From assembly GCA_013396525.1 (NCBI GenBank), contig VWYX01000757.1, positions 70,092 through 134,091 on the forward strand: DNA of 64,000 nucleotides, read 5' to 3'. Below the pieces are notes generated by a model, which was not told where the DNA came from, did no database searches, and saw only the letters and a program-made list of their open reading frames with translations. Positions 1 to 13,101 of this stretch are shown in pieces. The stretch is from Chaetorhynchus papuensis (taxonomy: Eukaryota; Chordata; Aves; Passeriformes; Rhipiduridae). How positions within the stretch are numbered: position 1 is the stretch's first letter; each line of letters starts with the position of its first letter. A program made the position numbers and the translations under genes.

Positions 1-3000
1 CAAATGTGCTGCTTCAGCAGTGGCAAACTCTAGTGTGGGGACCTGAGATCAGTCCTGCAAGTCTCTTGTGCCAAAAGAGCACAGTGGAGGAGAAGGCCCA
101 AATCAACAGAAGCTTGAAAACCTTTCTGACATTAGTTTAAGAAGCTCTGCCAAGGAGTCTGTTGCATCACTGGCAATCTTGTCAAATGGCCTGACTTCAG
201 TCAGAATTGATCTGCATAATAAATAATTGTTTCCTGACAGACTAATGACACCTCCCTAAACTAAAAATACAGTTTATTTACAAATTTCACTTATAGATGT
301 TTATGTATTAATTTTAAAATTAAAATGAAATTTTAGCAGAATGTGTAGAAACAGTGGGCAGATTTAACACCACTGTGCATCTATATGTTTTGTCTATGGA
401 TCCCTGTTGTGATACACTATAGACAAATCAAACTGTATTTATAAGATGCAATGATGTTTCAAAGGCAATTGTGTCCCTATAACCTTATTGAAAATTTGTG
501 GCATCTTGGAGAAAAGTCTCAGGTTTGTGCCTTCACTGAGGAAGGAACCAGAGAAAATGCAATTTATGCGTATTTTTTCCTGGCTGTGTCAAAAGGACAG
601 CTTCTTTTCCTGGCCAGACAAATGCACATAACTCTCACCAAATTGTACCATTTGTTATCTTTTCTTTGGTAGAGAGAATTTCTAGTGACAGCGGAGAGCA
701 GAAGGGAGAATTAGTGTTACCCTTGCTATGAGGAAAGGGTGACAAGTAGCAAACCACACAAAACTGAAAGTCATCTGCTTTTCCTTGCTGTGCTGCTAAT
801 GAAATAAATTACTGAAATCTTAGGAGCACAGAAACTTTTTAAAGATATGTACAGAATTCATGTCTGTTTGCATTAATCTCATTTTCATGTTAGAAAAATA
901 TAATTTCAGTTTCTGTGCTCTTTAAAAGTACTAACATTTATTATTCAAAATTCCCTCTCACAATTATCACACACATTATTATATCTCTATTAAGAGGCAT
1001 TTTGAAATTGAAATTAAACTATAGTCTTATTTGCCCTTCCTGTAGGCTTGGGGTTCATAAAGAGAGGTAGGAGTACATGGAAGGAGAGAACCCGTTCTGT
1101 CTGTTGTACCATCACCTATCTTGCATGAAACAGGAATTTTAAAAAAAAACTGCCCCCGAAAGAAAATCAAACAAAAAATCTCCATATCCCCCATTGTCCA
1201 GTGTGTTAAAATCTGTTACCTAGAAAACTCTGCTGCCGCACACAAAGCTTGAACTCAAAGAAAGAATTTAATAATTCGTATCAGATCATTATGTTTACTT
1301 TCAGTCCTTTTTCCAATGAATAAAAGCCTTCTCTGCGGGTCTGGACCATTCATAGCTAATAAAAGATCTATCTAATCCCTACATCCTGGCTGTTTTATGC
1401 AGATGGAAATACCTTTGTTTAGCTTCTAGTCACAAATGACTGTCAAAACTAATACATATATTATTGTGATATGTTATAATTTGAACACAATGAACATTTT
1501 ATTACTTAAAATCAGTAAAACTGTGACCCATCACTGTTCAAGATTTCCAGATCAAATATAGATTGCACACATTCATATAGTATTGCTGATTTATATCAGG
1601 TAAATGTCAAAATCACTCCTGCTCTAGCTAATTAACCTTTTGTGAATTTCTTGTAAACTGTTTTTCTGAAACTGCATTGGTGACAAAAGGCTGATGTTCT
1701 TTTCACTCTATTTCCTCAAGAAATTGAAATGAACTTTTGTTTTGCAGTGAAAATCTCACTGTGGTTCACAGATCCTTGTTACCCTGCACATGTTCTGTTC
1801 TCCAGAGAATGTTTTGATACAGAAATATAACATTTCATATGGAAAAAAAAAGCACCACTTTTTCAGACTTAAAAGAAGCCTGAGCTTAGTTGTAGAGGGA
1901 ATTCTTTTCAGTATTATTGCTTCATAAACTATATATTGATTTCAGAGCTCCAATCTGTTCCAAAGAGAATACCTCATGGGATCTTGTTCAGCTCCTGTCC
2001 TCCCCAATGCCACTGGCAGAATGTGTTACATTTGTTTGCAGTACTCACTGAGGGAAAGAAAGAAAAAAGGAATACACAGCTATTAACATTTAGTAGAACT
2101 GCGGTTCACTCACTAACAAAGGAGAAACAATGAATGGGGAATGGAGAACCAGCAAACATAAAGTGATTTATAAAGAGAATCGAAACAGACATAATGTAAC
2201 ATAACCAAAATCAAAGCTGAGACAGCTGGGGAAAGCTCCCTCAAAATATCAAGATCATACTTGCTGAAAGAAAAATTATGTCGAGGGATCAAATTGGGGT
2301 ACAGTAAAGCAGGACTCGTGCTAGCAGTATGAGAGTAAAATATACCCTTATCTCAAATTAACCTGCTTCCTGGTCTTTTTTGTTTCTTTGTTTCTTTTTT
2401 TGAGGAATATCCAAATAGAGAAGCCTACATCAGTTTCTCCCTTGTGTTTATGCTCAACAGACACCTATCAGGTATTAATCTGACTTTTTTAGATATCTAT
2501 GTCAGGGTAGGATGAATGAAGCTTTTAAAGTACTTTACTTTCTTCATTTTTCAGAAAAATATCCTAGTAGCAGAAGCAGCTCTGATGTAAGTATACATAT
2601 TTCCTACCCCAAGAGACATGCAGCTTTCCTCTTCTGCTGTTCCTCACTTCCCAATTACTGTAACCAGCAACCAGACTCTGGTAAAGGTGGTCTTAATACG
2701 CAGGAAAACAAAGATGCTGTAATGACCTACTTCAGTGTGGTACGTCTTAACTGCTTTACAACTCTGAGGACAAGTACTTTACATTACCACTACTGGCATT
2801 GTTCTTTTTCTCTCAAATACTTAGGACATTATAAATTTTGGAAGAACACCTTTGGTCACTCAGAGTCTTTCTAAGGTGATAAAACAGAGAAAATTTTTGG
2901 TTATTTAGGTAATGTCTATAATACTGCAGCAAACTTGTGACTAAAAAAATTTCCATGATTGTCAGGGCTTTCTTCCAATGGTAGTGAAGGGGAGGAAGAA

Positions 3001-6000
3001 TTTGTTCTTTTTTCCCCTTTTCATCTCACTATTAGTAAAGCTAAACAAGGACTGTTAGAGACAGATGAACTGAGCGGATCTGTTGGCTCACTGCCTACAA
3101 GAAATGCTAAACTTTTTTTCTGTTTAAGCTTAATGGGAGTGAACTTCAGATAACAATTTTCAAGTGTTCAAAATATCTCACTTTAAACTCAGTCAAATCT
3201 GCAAACACTTCATAGATTTCATACAGAAAATGAAATTATGTCTTCAGACAATCTTCCTTTCTGATTCAGTCTGATTATAACAGCACTACTGCAGTCCTAA
3301 AAATCTACCTTTAGAAATTTCACAGTGAACAGATGTATTTTTCCTAGCAGCATTTTGAAATTCTTTTTCATTATATCTATCCAGAATTCCAAACTTGGTG
3401 CTCTTTGTGGGCTGCATCAGATTGGAGAAATCTGGAAGGTGCTAGGAACCAAGAGATACTGAATATCAAGTTTACAGTGTCTTCTCTGGAAAAGATTTTA
3501 GTCATGAGGGAAGAATTGCATAAGCACAAGATGAAAACAAGCTCATACATCCAGTAAGAACAACTCATTTAACCAATGAAATCTGCTGAAAGAAAAATGG
3601 TCAAATATGTATCTCATTAAAAAAAAAACTTGATTAGTACTGGACCCAGAATTTAATGAAGATAATGAACCTCTTAATTCTAAAGGCATTTGGTACTAAA
3701 AAATATATTAAAATGTACTTGAAAATGAGGTTCAAGGTGACTATAAATAGCTTTTCTTTCTGCCCAATATCCTCTTCTTATGCAACAATATTTATTCAGC
3801 AAAAATTTATTTAGTCATCACCTGAAACTGCAACTAATGCTATTATCACATTGCATAATAAGCATCAACTATTCTTTTAAATAATTTAAATAGTGTAGGA
3901 GATCTACACAAAAGATAAAAGGAAAGTACACATCTTCCTATGCAGAGCCTGTCTCAACATGGAACCAGGAGAGTGAAGTTCATTCCAGCACTGATTGCTA
4001 TGAGCACCATGGGTACACTTTGAAAGAAAAGGAAGAATAGTATTGAATATGAAGCTAATGAACAATCTGTCCTCCTCACAGCACATCAAAATGACATCCT
4101 TTGAGGTACCACTTCATTATTTTTTTACGATTTTTGTGCTCTGAAAAGTAACTGATTGTACAAAAGAAAATAAAAGGGAAATAAAAAGAAAGATAGATTT
4201 CTGTATCTAGAAAGACAAAAGCAAAAAGAGTCATACTGACAAGGCCTGCAAAAACATACATTCTTACATCTGTAAAAATGATACGATTCCTTTTTGTCCT
4301 GTATTTTTTTCCTATAACTATACCACAAGGAAGGGATTTTCTGATCCCTCATACATTCTGACAGTGATGAGACTATTGAAACTATAAACATCAGTCTGTT
4401 TGCAGGCCATAGGAAAGCTTAATAAGTTATCTGATAGGAAAGCATTTAAACAAACCCATACTTTATCCTAAACATATGCAATATATATAAGTAGCATAAA
4501 AAGACTCCAAATAGTTTTGCTTCCAAATCAAGTGTATTCTTTAATGCAATAGAAAAAATTACCTATTTCAATTAACAGTTTTGTGTGCTTTTTTGTTTAG
4601 CTCTGTTATTTATGTTAGGAAACCTAATTTTTAAAAAGTTAGCTATCTGTGGAAATATTTAATGAAATCCAGTGTTTCATCATGCCCACAGATTGCTTTG
4701 TTTCATATCATATGCATATATTTTGAAAATAGTTTTTCTCCCTGAGAGCTTATGATAAAATATGAAACAAGGTATAAATTGTAATGACAGGCAGCTAGAT
4801 GGGATAGCTCACTAGGAAACCATCCTACACGAATCTCTCACGGGCAATTATGTACTTATCTTAAGACTTTGCACTTCTTTAGTGTTTCAGTGCATGAAAT
4901 CTCTAGTTAAGAAGAAGGCTGATTATCCTCTGTTCGATCTTAAAAGAAAATAGAAGAGCTTGAGAGAACTTTCAGGAAAAAGAAATGCATTGAGCATTCC
5001 TGCAACTTCATTTTTCTTTCAATAATTGAATAAAAAAAACATTTTCACAAAAGCAAGGGTCACTTTTATATCATCTTTTGTATTATTTCTTGTTCTGCTT
5101 GTTGTCCATTAAAGAAGCAGTAACAAAGTATTATAAATATGCTGTTTGATGAATCTCTTATTACCTGACAAGGTAATGCATTTTGAAAACATCAGCCTAA
5201 ACTTTCAGCATGCAATTTCCTAGCAGACCTACCAACCCGTCTTATAATGGCATGAAACAAAAACAGATGAGTGACAAATAATTCAAAAAGTTATGTGGGT
5301 GACCAAATAACTTACACTGGCATAGCAAAGCAATTACAAGGCTAATATCTATGTTCTGTTCTCTAGGTTTCCTATGGGTGTCATATATATTGCATGGAAG
5401 ATTTTATTGAAATGAATGTTAAGTAACCATATTACCCACAAGTAATGCTGCTTAGTCAAACTCCTGATGTCAGCCCAAATGAATACCCATAAAACTCTTG
5501 ACCCCAATCACTTACTGTGTGCCTGTAAGTGATGCAGATTTTATAGGAAAATGAAATATGAATATTTCAGGAACTTTTTAAGAAATATATCAGTATTTTT
5601 TTTTACCTGTCAGATCTTAAAAGCAATGTTTTGAAACTGTGGTTTACAGACGGGACAGGGAAAAAAATAGCCTTCTATTAAAAAAGAAATAAAATCATAT
5701 AAACATAATGTTCCAATTCATTAAGGCATCTTGACATGAGGGTCCAACATTTAAAATTTTTCAAAGCTGTATTATTGTTAGCAGGGACAATTTGATAGTC
5801 ATCAGTCACATGAATCTCTTCTACCCACAATTATGTTTTCAAAGGAACAAAAAAAAGAAATCAAAGGAAAAATTTTGCAAATGGGATTACAAAGTCACTC
5901 TAATTGGAATCCAACCTGGATATTTATGTCAAAGATGGGTTTACTGTGAATCCAATCTCTACTACTCAGTTCTTCTGAAGAACAGAGTTTCCCAGGTGTT

Positions 6001-9000
6001 TGATTGGATTTTACTCTATCCATGCCCTGTGGGCAATGAAACACAGACTTTAAGCTGTCCTCAAATAGCTTAAAATACATTTACACAAAGCAATTGTACT
6101 GTGCACTTAAAATTCTGTCACATCAATGATACTGCTTTGGTTGGCTTTATCCGAAAGGGAATTTTATGCTCAAAATCAAAGTTTTGAATTGAGTGAAGAT
6201 AAGACCAACCATCTTGAAAGTGCAAAGACATTTGTCTACAAAAGCCTGTATTTTCAAAATAAAGAAACCCCAAACCCCTAAACTTCAGTATATATAAAGA
6301 ATAAACTTCTCTCTCTGAAATGAATATAAAAAAAATACTGAAGGTAGTAAATGCTAAAGAAATTGTGAAAGCCTATTAGAGTGGGGTTTTTTTTAATATT
6401 GTTTTTTAAATAGTGAAATTATACTTTAGAGTTCTAACACTGAAAACTAAGTGGTATAAGGGAAGCTGTCTACTAATGCACTTAATTTTTTTTTCTTTTG
6501 TGTAAATTTTTGTGAGACTGGAATCCAAGTACAAAGAGAATGAAACACGCAATTTAGAAGTAGTTCCAGCTCAAAGTAGTATTCCAAATAACAAAAAAAA
6601 CCACTCACACGTCAAATGTATTGGAGACTTGGGTTTAGGTATTCTTGGAATTAATTAATTGGTAATAATATTACAGTTACAGTGATCCATGTTGTCTCCT
6701 GCTTTCTCAGAAATTTGGATTTGGACAACAAGTGCATGCAGACTACTAATACCATCATGATATTAATGAGGAAATTCATCCTTTTTCTGCAGAGTAGCTC
6801 CTCTTACAAATGTGCTGTTCATTCACCCTGATGAATTTAGAAATAGAATTCATAAATGCTTTTAAAACAGTCACTACAATAAAAAAAAAATCAGTAAAAC
6901 ATGAGAGAAAAATCCAAGAAAATACGTAGAACAATCCCAGTTCAGACTGGATGAGAACTTTGGTAAAAGATAACTGAGACGTAAATGTTTCAGAGAGTAC
7001 ACTTGTAGTTAAAATGCCATTATAAAGAAGATTTTGATAGTGTGTTAACCTTCTCAGTTAGGTATAAGTAGGCCTAGAGAGGAACAAAAATTCTGCTTGT
7101 CTATATACAACCCTATAGTTCATTTATATTTATCTCAAAATTATCTATCTCCACAATAACAGTGATCAGAACACAGCAACTTCTGCAGGTCAGACCCTGT
7201 CTTGCAAAGAGCTGGATAGCAATGACTGCTCTCTGCATAGTATCTCATTATTTGTAAACATATAGCAACTCTGATCAGAAACAGCCTGGACTTACTGAGA
7301 TGTAAATCCAAGAACAGGGGTGATGGACAAGATCAGACCCTGAGGAGATGATTGTTGCTGAACTTGCATGATATATAGGGACTGTAATTTATATCACTTT
7401 ATTTAGTTTCATTGTGGTAATGCACAAATGCATTGCTAATGGATATCTCTTACAAATTCCTCCAAGTTTATAGATATTCAAATATATGAAACTCAATTAA
7501 CAAAATTGTCTCAGAAGCAAAGCAACATATTAGTTGAGAGGACCAATTTGCTGAGTATTAATATTGGGATCTAATCCCAGTTCATTGAAGATTTATAAGC
7601 GGAGACTTAACCTCTAGTTTTAAAATACTTTAAAGCCTGGGTAAGCAAGATGTGTCCTTCATTAAAACAGCAACAAATTAACTCTTAGATTTCTGGCCTC
7701 AGCGTATAAAGAGAACCATCACAGAAAAGTTATGAGGTTTTTTATATATTAATTGTAAAAGGCTAAATGATCTACATGTTTTGGTAACATGACCTGAAAT
7801 AAACAGAGAAGCAAAAACTTCGCAAAAATAATGGATGGGTTAACTCTTACTCCAAATTCTTTCCTTCAAAGAAAGCCATATCATGTTATCCACATGTTCT
7901 CTTAGTCCACCAGTTTAGGAAAATGTCAGGAATTTAAATTCTGTAATGCATTTTCACTGTCTTTATGACCTTCCCTATTTATGGAATTGGAGAAGAAGTA
8001 CAAGATAACAACTGGGTAACAGTACTATTTAAATTGTCAGGAGAATAGATTAGGTTCATAGTATTTTCTGTTCTCATTACAGGCATTGTCATATGAATGT
8101 AGAATTCAAATTTAAATGCCTCATATATTCTAGCAATCACAATTGTAAAATGTTCTTTTGTGACCTTCTCAATGTTTGTTTTCTGATTTATTAGCACTTT
8201 TTATATTTCTTTGCCCAGAGCTCTCATAATGTATAAGGGGAATGTCAGAATGCTCAGCCTATGTACATTTAGCACTTTTTAAAAGTTTATATTTTATAAA
8301 GAGTTTATAGCAGAGAGCATCTTCTAAGTGGACAACATCAAACAAATAAGTGAATAAAATAAAAATATTACATCAGAAATAGCTACTTATATGCACTTTT
8401 TTCACAAAGTCTAGCGATTCAAAATTAACTCCAAGAAGTAAAACAGCCTGTTAAAACCTTTTGACTTTTTTTTCCTTTTTATACTGTTTTAGTATTTGTC
8501 TGAAAATCATTTTAAAATAATGATAATAACTTAATGGATTACCACATTACTGACTAATGCATACTATAGCCTAGCTACTGAAATCTATTAATGACTTCAA
8601 GAAACAAGAAACGTATTTCTCTTTCTATGTCAAACTACAAAGAATTTGCAAGTGAAATTAAACAAAGATTCACAGTGATTGCTGCCTCATGATTATGTCT
8701 TGAATGTAAATAATAAATGGATACTAAGGCACCAAGAGTAATTTAGGGGGAAAACAAAAGTTGCATTTGATTCTTTGAGTATTTCAAGTCACAATTTTAA
8801 TACATTTAGATTAAATTAATTTTCACAGCACAGCTTCATGCAAGTAATAGGGAAATAAAATATCTTATTCGTACCATTTTTTAACAAAATAATGCAGAGA
8901 AAATGATACAAATTATTCAAAGTTATTGATGAATCTATATATGCTGGAAGAGAAAATGGATGAGCTTAAAATATACCGGTCACAAATTTTAAAATCTCAA

Positions 9001-9679
9001 AAACTGGATAATGAAAGTATTTATGTCTTTTCTGTGTGAGGATGACATCATCACAATGGCTCCTTTGATGGATAATTTTTTTCTGTGTTTGACTGCTTCT
9101 GTGTTCTGTCTGTATGTTAGACTTAATGGTCAAAATGGTTAGTATTTTACTGAATTTCTTGGTAGATAGTATCCAGCCAAATTGCTACCACTGTTTTCCT
9201 GCTTTTCTGATGCCACCAAGATCACTGAGAAACAGACAAATATGGCTAAATATTTGTCTATTGTTATATAAAACTTTTATTTTTACATGTCAACCTATTA
9301 TCCCCTCATTGATAAGAAAAAAAATTAAGTAACATGGTAGGGTTAGCAGTAACTAAAATATAAAAACATATAAGAACAGAAAGATCATAATCAAAATAGC
9401 TTGAAAGAATTCATCCAAAAAATAGCTGAATGATGGAAACCTTGGCAACTCCGGAGTGACAGACTAAAGTATTTCAGCTCTATTCCCGTTTTTAATATGC
9501 AGACAGATGAATTTGGTTCAAAAGTACAAGAAAAATTTACCTATAAATGTGTTTGGAATTTGTGTTACTATCAAACCAAGTGATACAATAAGATGAAAGA
9601 TTTTGATAGCCAAACTTAAAATTAATAATATTTTGCTATAGTGTCTTGCTAGAATATGCTACCTGCCAGCAACTACAAG
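1..9679. other. AT-rich intergenic or intronic DNA, no gene recognised
   Basis: No recognisable gene, RNA or interspersed repeat was found. The open frames here (longest about 120 codons, 2512-2874 on the plus strand) have low-complexity, unfamiliar translations and no convincing splice signals, so they look like chance frames in AT-rich DNA. Homopolymer A and T runs and short T/C tracts (for example TTTGTTTC repeats near 2379-2402) are scattered through it. Ancient, strongly decayed repeats could be present but cannot be recognised by eye. Confidence 0.6.
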
Positions 9680-9802
9680 AAAATAAAATAAAATAAATAA
9701 AATAAAATAAATAAAATAAAATAAAATAAAATAAAATAAAATAAAATAAAATAAAANATAAAATAAAATAAAATAAAATAAAATAAAATAAAATAAAATA
9801 AT
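9680..9802. repeat. (AAAAT)n microsatellite containing one N
   Basis: About 120 bases of AAAAT units, interrupted at the left end by two shorter AAAT units. One base at 9757 is unresolved. On the minus strand it produces an artificial open frame rich in Phe, Ile, Leu and Tyr, which is not a gene. Such pentamers often grow from the poly(A)-like end of a retroposon, but no element body is recognisable next to it. Confidence 0.95.
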
Positions 9803-12165
9803 CAGCCCTGGTTTCTCAATCAACCTCTGAACATTTTCCATTTTTAAAATACAGTATCTAACTTATAACTCTTAGAATTATAAAAGAAATCAGTTTTGAA
9901 ATTTTATCACTTCCAGTTAGATGATCTGTGTAAATTACAACTTAAAAATTAATGAATTCTCTAAATTTTAGAGACACCCCCTTTCTTTTGCCAGATTTTT
10001 AGCTGAAGTGTGCCATTCTACAGAAACCTCTTGGAGCCTGAACCTCTTTATTTTATAAGTATTAGGTTTTCTAGTATGAAAAATAATACTTTTTCAGCCA
10101 GATTAAGTGCAATGGCACAATCACCCTACATTGCAAGATAAGTTCATCAGCTGTATCTGTTCCCAGAGAGTACCAGTGTGCAGACAGACTCAATCCCTTA
10201 TTTAACAATGGCAGTTTGTATTCAGGTCACATATTAATAAACTTCCAGCTTCAGCATCTCTCCAGTTTTAGTAGAGTGTCTATCTGGAATAATAAGTACA
10301 GATCTGAAAAAAAGAACTCTGTACTTGAGTTTTAGTACATGGAAATTTCCCCTCGTGTCTTATTTTCCCTTTCAGGAACATAATAAATTTTTTCCTGAGT
10401 GTGTTTATCAGAAAAACTTAGACATTTAATTAAACACTTTCACATCTACTGTGCACACAGTTGTCTGGACAAGTATCCTGGCTATCATATTTTGTTCATT
10501 GCACCATTTATCTTTGGTGCAATGAACCATATGCACCTATAAGAAGCAATGGCTTTTTGCCGTTTTGTGATTGCTTTAGTCAAGCCTTGATTGACCGCAG
10601 GAATTTTTGCTCATTATAGCATTAACCTAAGTGAAACTTCTGCAATGTAGAAATGTGATGCATTATCTTATCATAAGCATTATGTGAATTTCTTCCATCT
10701 AATGCTTAGCTGTTGTACAGACAGAAGTGCCAGATCCGTCTTTTCAGAAGGAAATAAACATGAACATCCCTCTACATTGGGGCACTCATTAATGAAACAT
10801 CAAAATAACCACATTAACACAGGACATATCAGTATTAAATTTCTTTCAGAATGGGAGATAGCTTGCAAAATATTTTCTAAGCTACCCTCTAGGTCTCAAA
10901 TGGCAACACAGTCAAATCTTTCTTTGGAGTCCAGAGACCTATGCAACAACTCTTCTAGTTGATGGCTGCACTGGGTATTTTGCAAGACCTGGAAACTCTA
11001 ATAAGAGTGTGATGCTGCTGCATAAACACAGGGAACATGCCAGAAGAGTGATAAATGAAGTGAGCATCGAGAGATGCAATACATGACCCACAGGACACCC
11101 AAGCTCTTCTCTAGGTGCAGAAGGAGGCCAGGCATGTGATTACATTTAGGAAAGTGGTTTCTACCTTACTGACAGCGGTGACAATTTCTCTGCTCACTGT
11201 AACAGGATCACCTACCTCACACAGACACAAGTTCACGTTTCTGCGTCTGAATGCAGAACTGAACCTCACCCTGATATTTCCAAATTTTATCTTGTAGATA
11301 GTCTGTTTCTCAGATCTAGCAATTGCTTCTTTGAGTCAGACATTTTGCAATGCTTTTGAATTCAGTACCAAATTAGCTCTTATAGAATAAGCCTCTACTT
11401 AAAATATTCCAAGTTTTTCAAGTCGTATTCAGACTCTATCATAAGTCTTTGAGGGATACCTAACTCATATTTCAGTCAGACATTACAATCATTTCTTCTT
11501 GTTGAAGACTTGATTGAAAACCTGCTGAAATCAACTGATACAGCTATATGCCTTCAACAACTTTTGGATCAGGCTTTTATGGCATGTGAATAAATATTAT
11601 AAATCATCTCATTTTCTATCTAAAATTAAGAAAATATATTTTGCTTTCATAATGGACTCTATAGACTTCATTTTATTATTTAGAAACTACGTCATGCAGG
11701 TTGGAAAATACAAGACCAATGGATGGAATTATTCAATAGTTAAAACAGAACTGGGCAAGGAAATATTTTAAATTCTTAAAATGGTTTAGCATTTACTCAG
11801 ATAAAACTTCAGCATTCTTTAAAAAGGGTTTGCATTGTTTATTAGTAATCCTTTAATAGTGATTTTTATTTCACAAATATATTTAAAATCCATTTTATTG
11901 TATTGCTAAGCTGTTAGAACATGAATAAAGAATGCAGCATATAAGACAGTGTTATGGTTATTATGATACAAAGGTAATATTCTATATTTTTGTATAAAGC
12001 AAATGCTTACATATTTAGAAAGAAAGTAAGTCCATTATTTTGGAATATCTGATTAGATTGATTATTTCCAACTTGGAAGTAAAATAGTTCCCCTTTCCTT
12101 ATGCCTATTTGATTTCCTGCCCCTCACCCAGGAAAGCTAGCACAAGTGGAGTTTAATTAGAGGAG
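9803..12165. other. AT-rich DNA without a recognised gene
   Basis: Apart from the hairpin at 10494-10527, nothing is recognised. The open frames at 10684-10962, 11115-11297 and 11586-11771 have no known motif and are treated as chance. Confidence 0.55.
10494..10527. repeat. Perfect inverted repeat, 13-bp arms, 8-nt loop
   Basis: The left arm GTTCATTGCACCA (10494-10506) and right arm TGGTGCAATGAAC (10515-10527) are exact reverse complements around an 8-base loop. Beyond the arms, pairing continues only weakly (A/T pairs with mismatches). The transcript would fold into a short hairpin from either strand. It is shorter than a typical pre-miRNA stem, so a miRNA is not claimed. Confidence 0.8.
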
Positions 12166-12412
12166 ACAGGACCAGTGTGTCACAGGCACAGCTGTGCACT
12201 AGGACTGGCTGGCTCCAGCTTGCATCCCAAGAGCCCCTTCTGTCCCCCACTCCCACACAGTGCCCCAACCCAAGGAGCCTTTCCGACCCCACATGGGTCT
12301 GGGCCAGCCCTGAGGCTCCTCTGGGGCTCCCGTGGCAGTGGGAAGGGGCTGCTCCCCCACCCCTGTGCATGGGGATCAGCCTTTGGCCACCGGAGCCTGA
12401 CAGACATTTTTT
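12166..12412. other. Isolated GC-rich island
   Basis: About 250 bases are strikingly richer in G and C than the AT-rich DNA on both sides, with many CCCC and GGGG runs and few CpGs. Overlapping open frames exist on both strands (for example 12175-12513 plus and 12137-12370 minus), which is expected where stop codons are rare. No protein domain is recognisable. It lies about 250 bp from the low end of a minus-strand LTR, so it could be an old insertion or retrocopy piece. Confidence 0.6.
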
Positions 12413-12739
12413 CTGTCCTTGTTATAAACAAATTAGCAGAGGATAATTTAATCAGGCCACCACCTTTTGGAATTATTTCTGTACTTTGCTACAAGAAAAG
12501 CCTTGTTAAATAAAGGAACTTGAATTATTTAATAAGACAAGAGAGACATGCAAGAAATTCTTAACTGCACAGAAGAACCTTGATTTGTTACTTGCAGGCA
12601 AAAACTAGACTAATCTGATTTATTATACAACTAGAGGCAAACTAGGAAGTGTTTTTCCTAACTCCTGAGCAGAAACTGATGCCTGAGATGGCCACCTAAA
12701 AACAGAGACTAGACAAGAATAAGGGAATAAAAGGAGGTA

Positions 12740-12745
12740 TTTATT
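12740..12745 (-). terminator. LTR polyadenylation signal AATAAA
   Basis: AATAAA on the minus strand, downstream of the LTR TATA box in this copy. It would mark the R/U5 region of the LTR. Confidence 0.5.
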
Positions 12746-12823
12746 TGAAGGGCATTCAAAGGTACACCCTGGGTAGTCAAAAGGCTACACCCAAGATGGA
12801 CCCTGAATCACGAGTTCTTTACA

Positions 12824-12849
12824 CTTTTATAAGTTTAGTTCATTTGCAT
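12824..12849 (-). promoter_or_regulatory. LTR octamer plus TATA box
   Basis: On the minus strand an ATGCAAAT octamer at 12849-12842 is followed by TATAAAAG at 12831-12824. This is a typical compact polymerase II promoter arrangement inside a U3 region. Activity is unknown. Confidence 0.45.
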
Positions 12850-13101
12850 ATCTGGATCAATTCTCCAATTACAACCCTAGTTAATGATGTCACTACCCCA
12901 AGTTGCCCTCCTCTTCAGAGGCCTTAGTTTACATATTTTGGGGCCTGGGACAATCTAGGTGTCCTTGGAGAGCAAACCTAGAGTGGCTTGTTACTTCTAA
13001 CTAGCATAAGAGAGCAGTAGCTAAGAGGCCACAAGAAACTTCAGTTACACACTAAGCAGTACAGGATTTGAAAAATATAAAAGTTAAAACCTAAGGTATC
13101 A

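Larger units (their letters stand above)
12660..13101 (-). mobile_element. Minus-strand avian ERV LTR (ERVK-like), approximate ends
   Basis: Read on the minus strand, the segment has LTR promoter order: an octamer ATGCAAAT (12849-12842), then a TATAAAAG box (12831-12824) about 10 bp downstream, then an AATAAA signal (12745-12740) roughly 80 bp further. This fits U3, a short R and U5. The text also resembles passerine ERVK-type LTRs that I know in outline. The ends are uncertain: I did not find a clean TG...CA pair with a target duplication. Pyrimidine-rich DNA to about 13220 could be internal sequence of the same element. Confidence 0.55.

Noticed and set aside
9659..9841. Minus-strand 60-codon frame
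   Set aside because: It is a translation of the (AAAAT)n microsatellite and includes the unresolved base.
12137..12513. Overlapping frames in the GC-rich island as genes
   Set aside because: Frames are open on both strands in several phases, with Pro/Ser/Leu-rich or low-complexity products and no domain.
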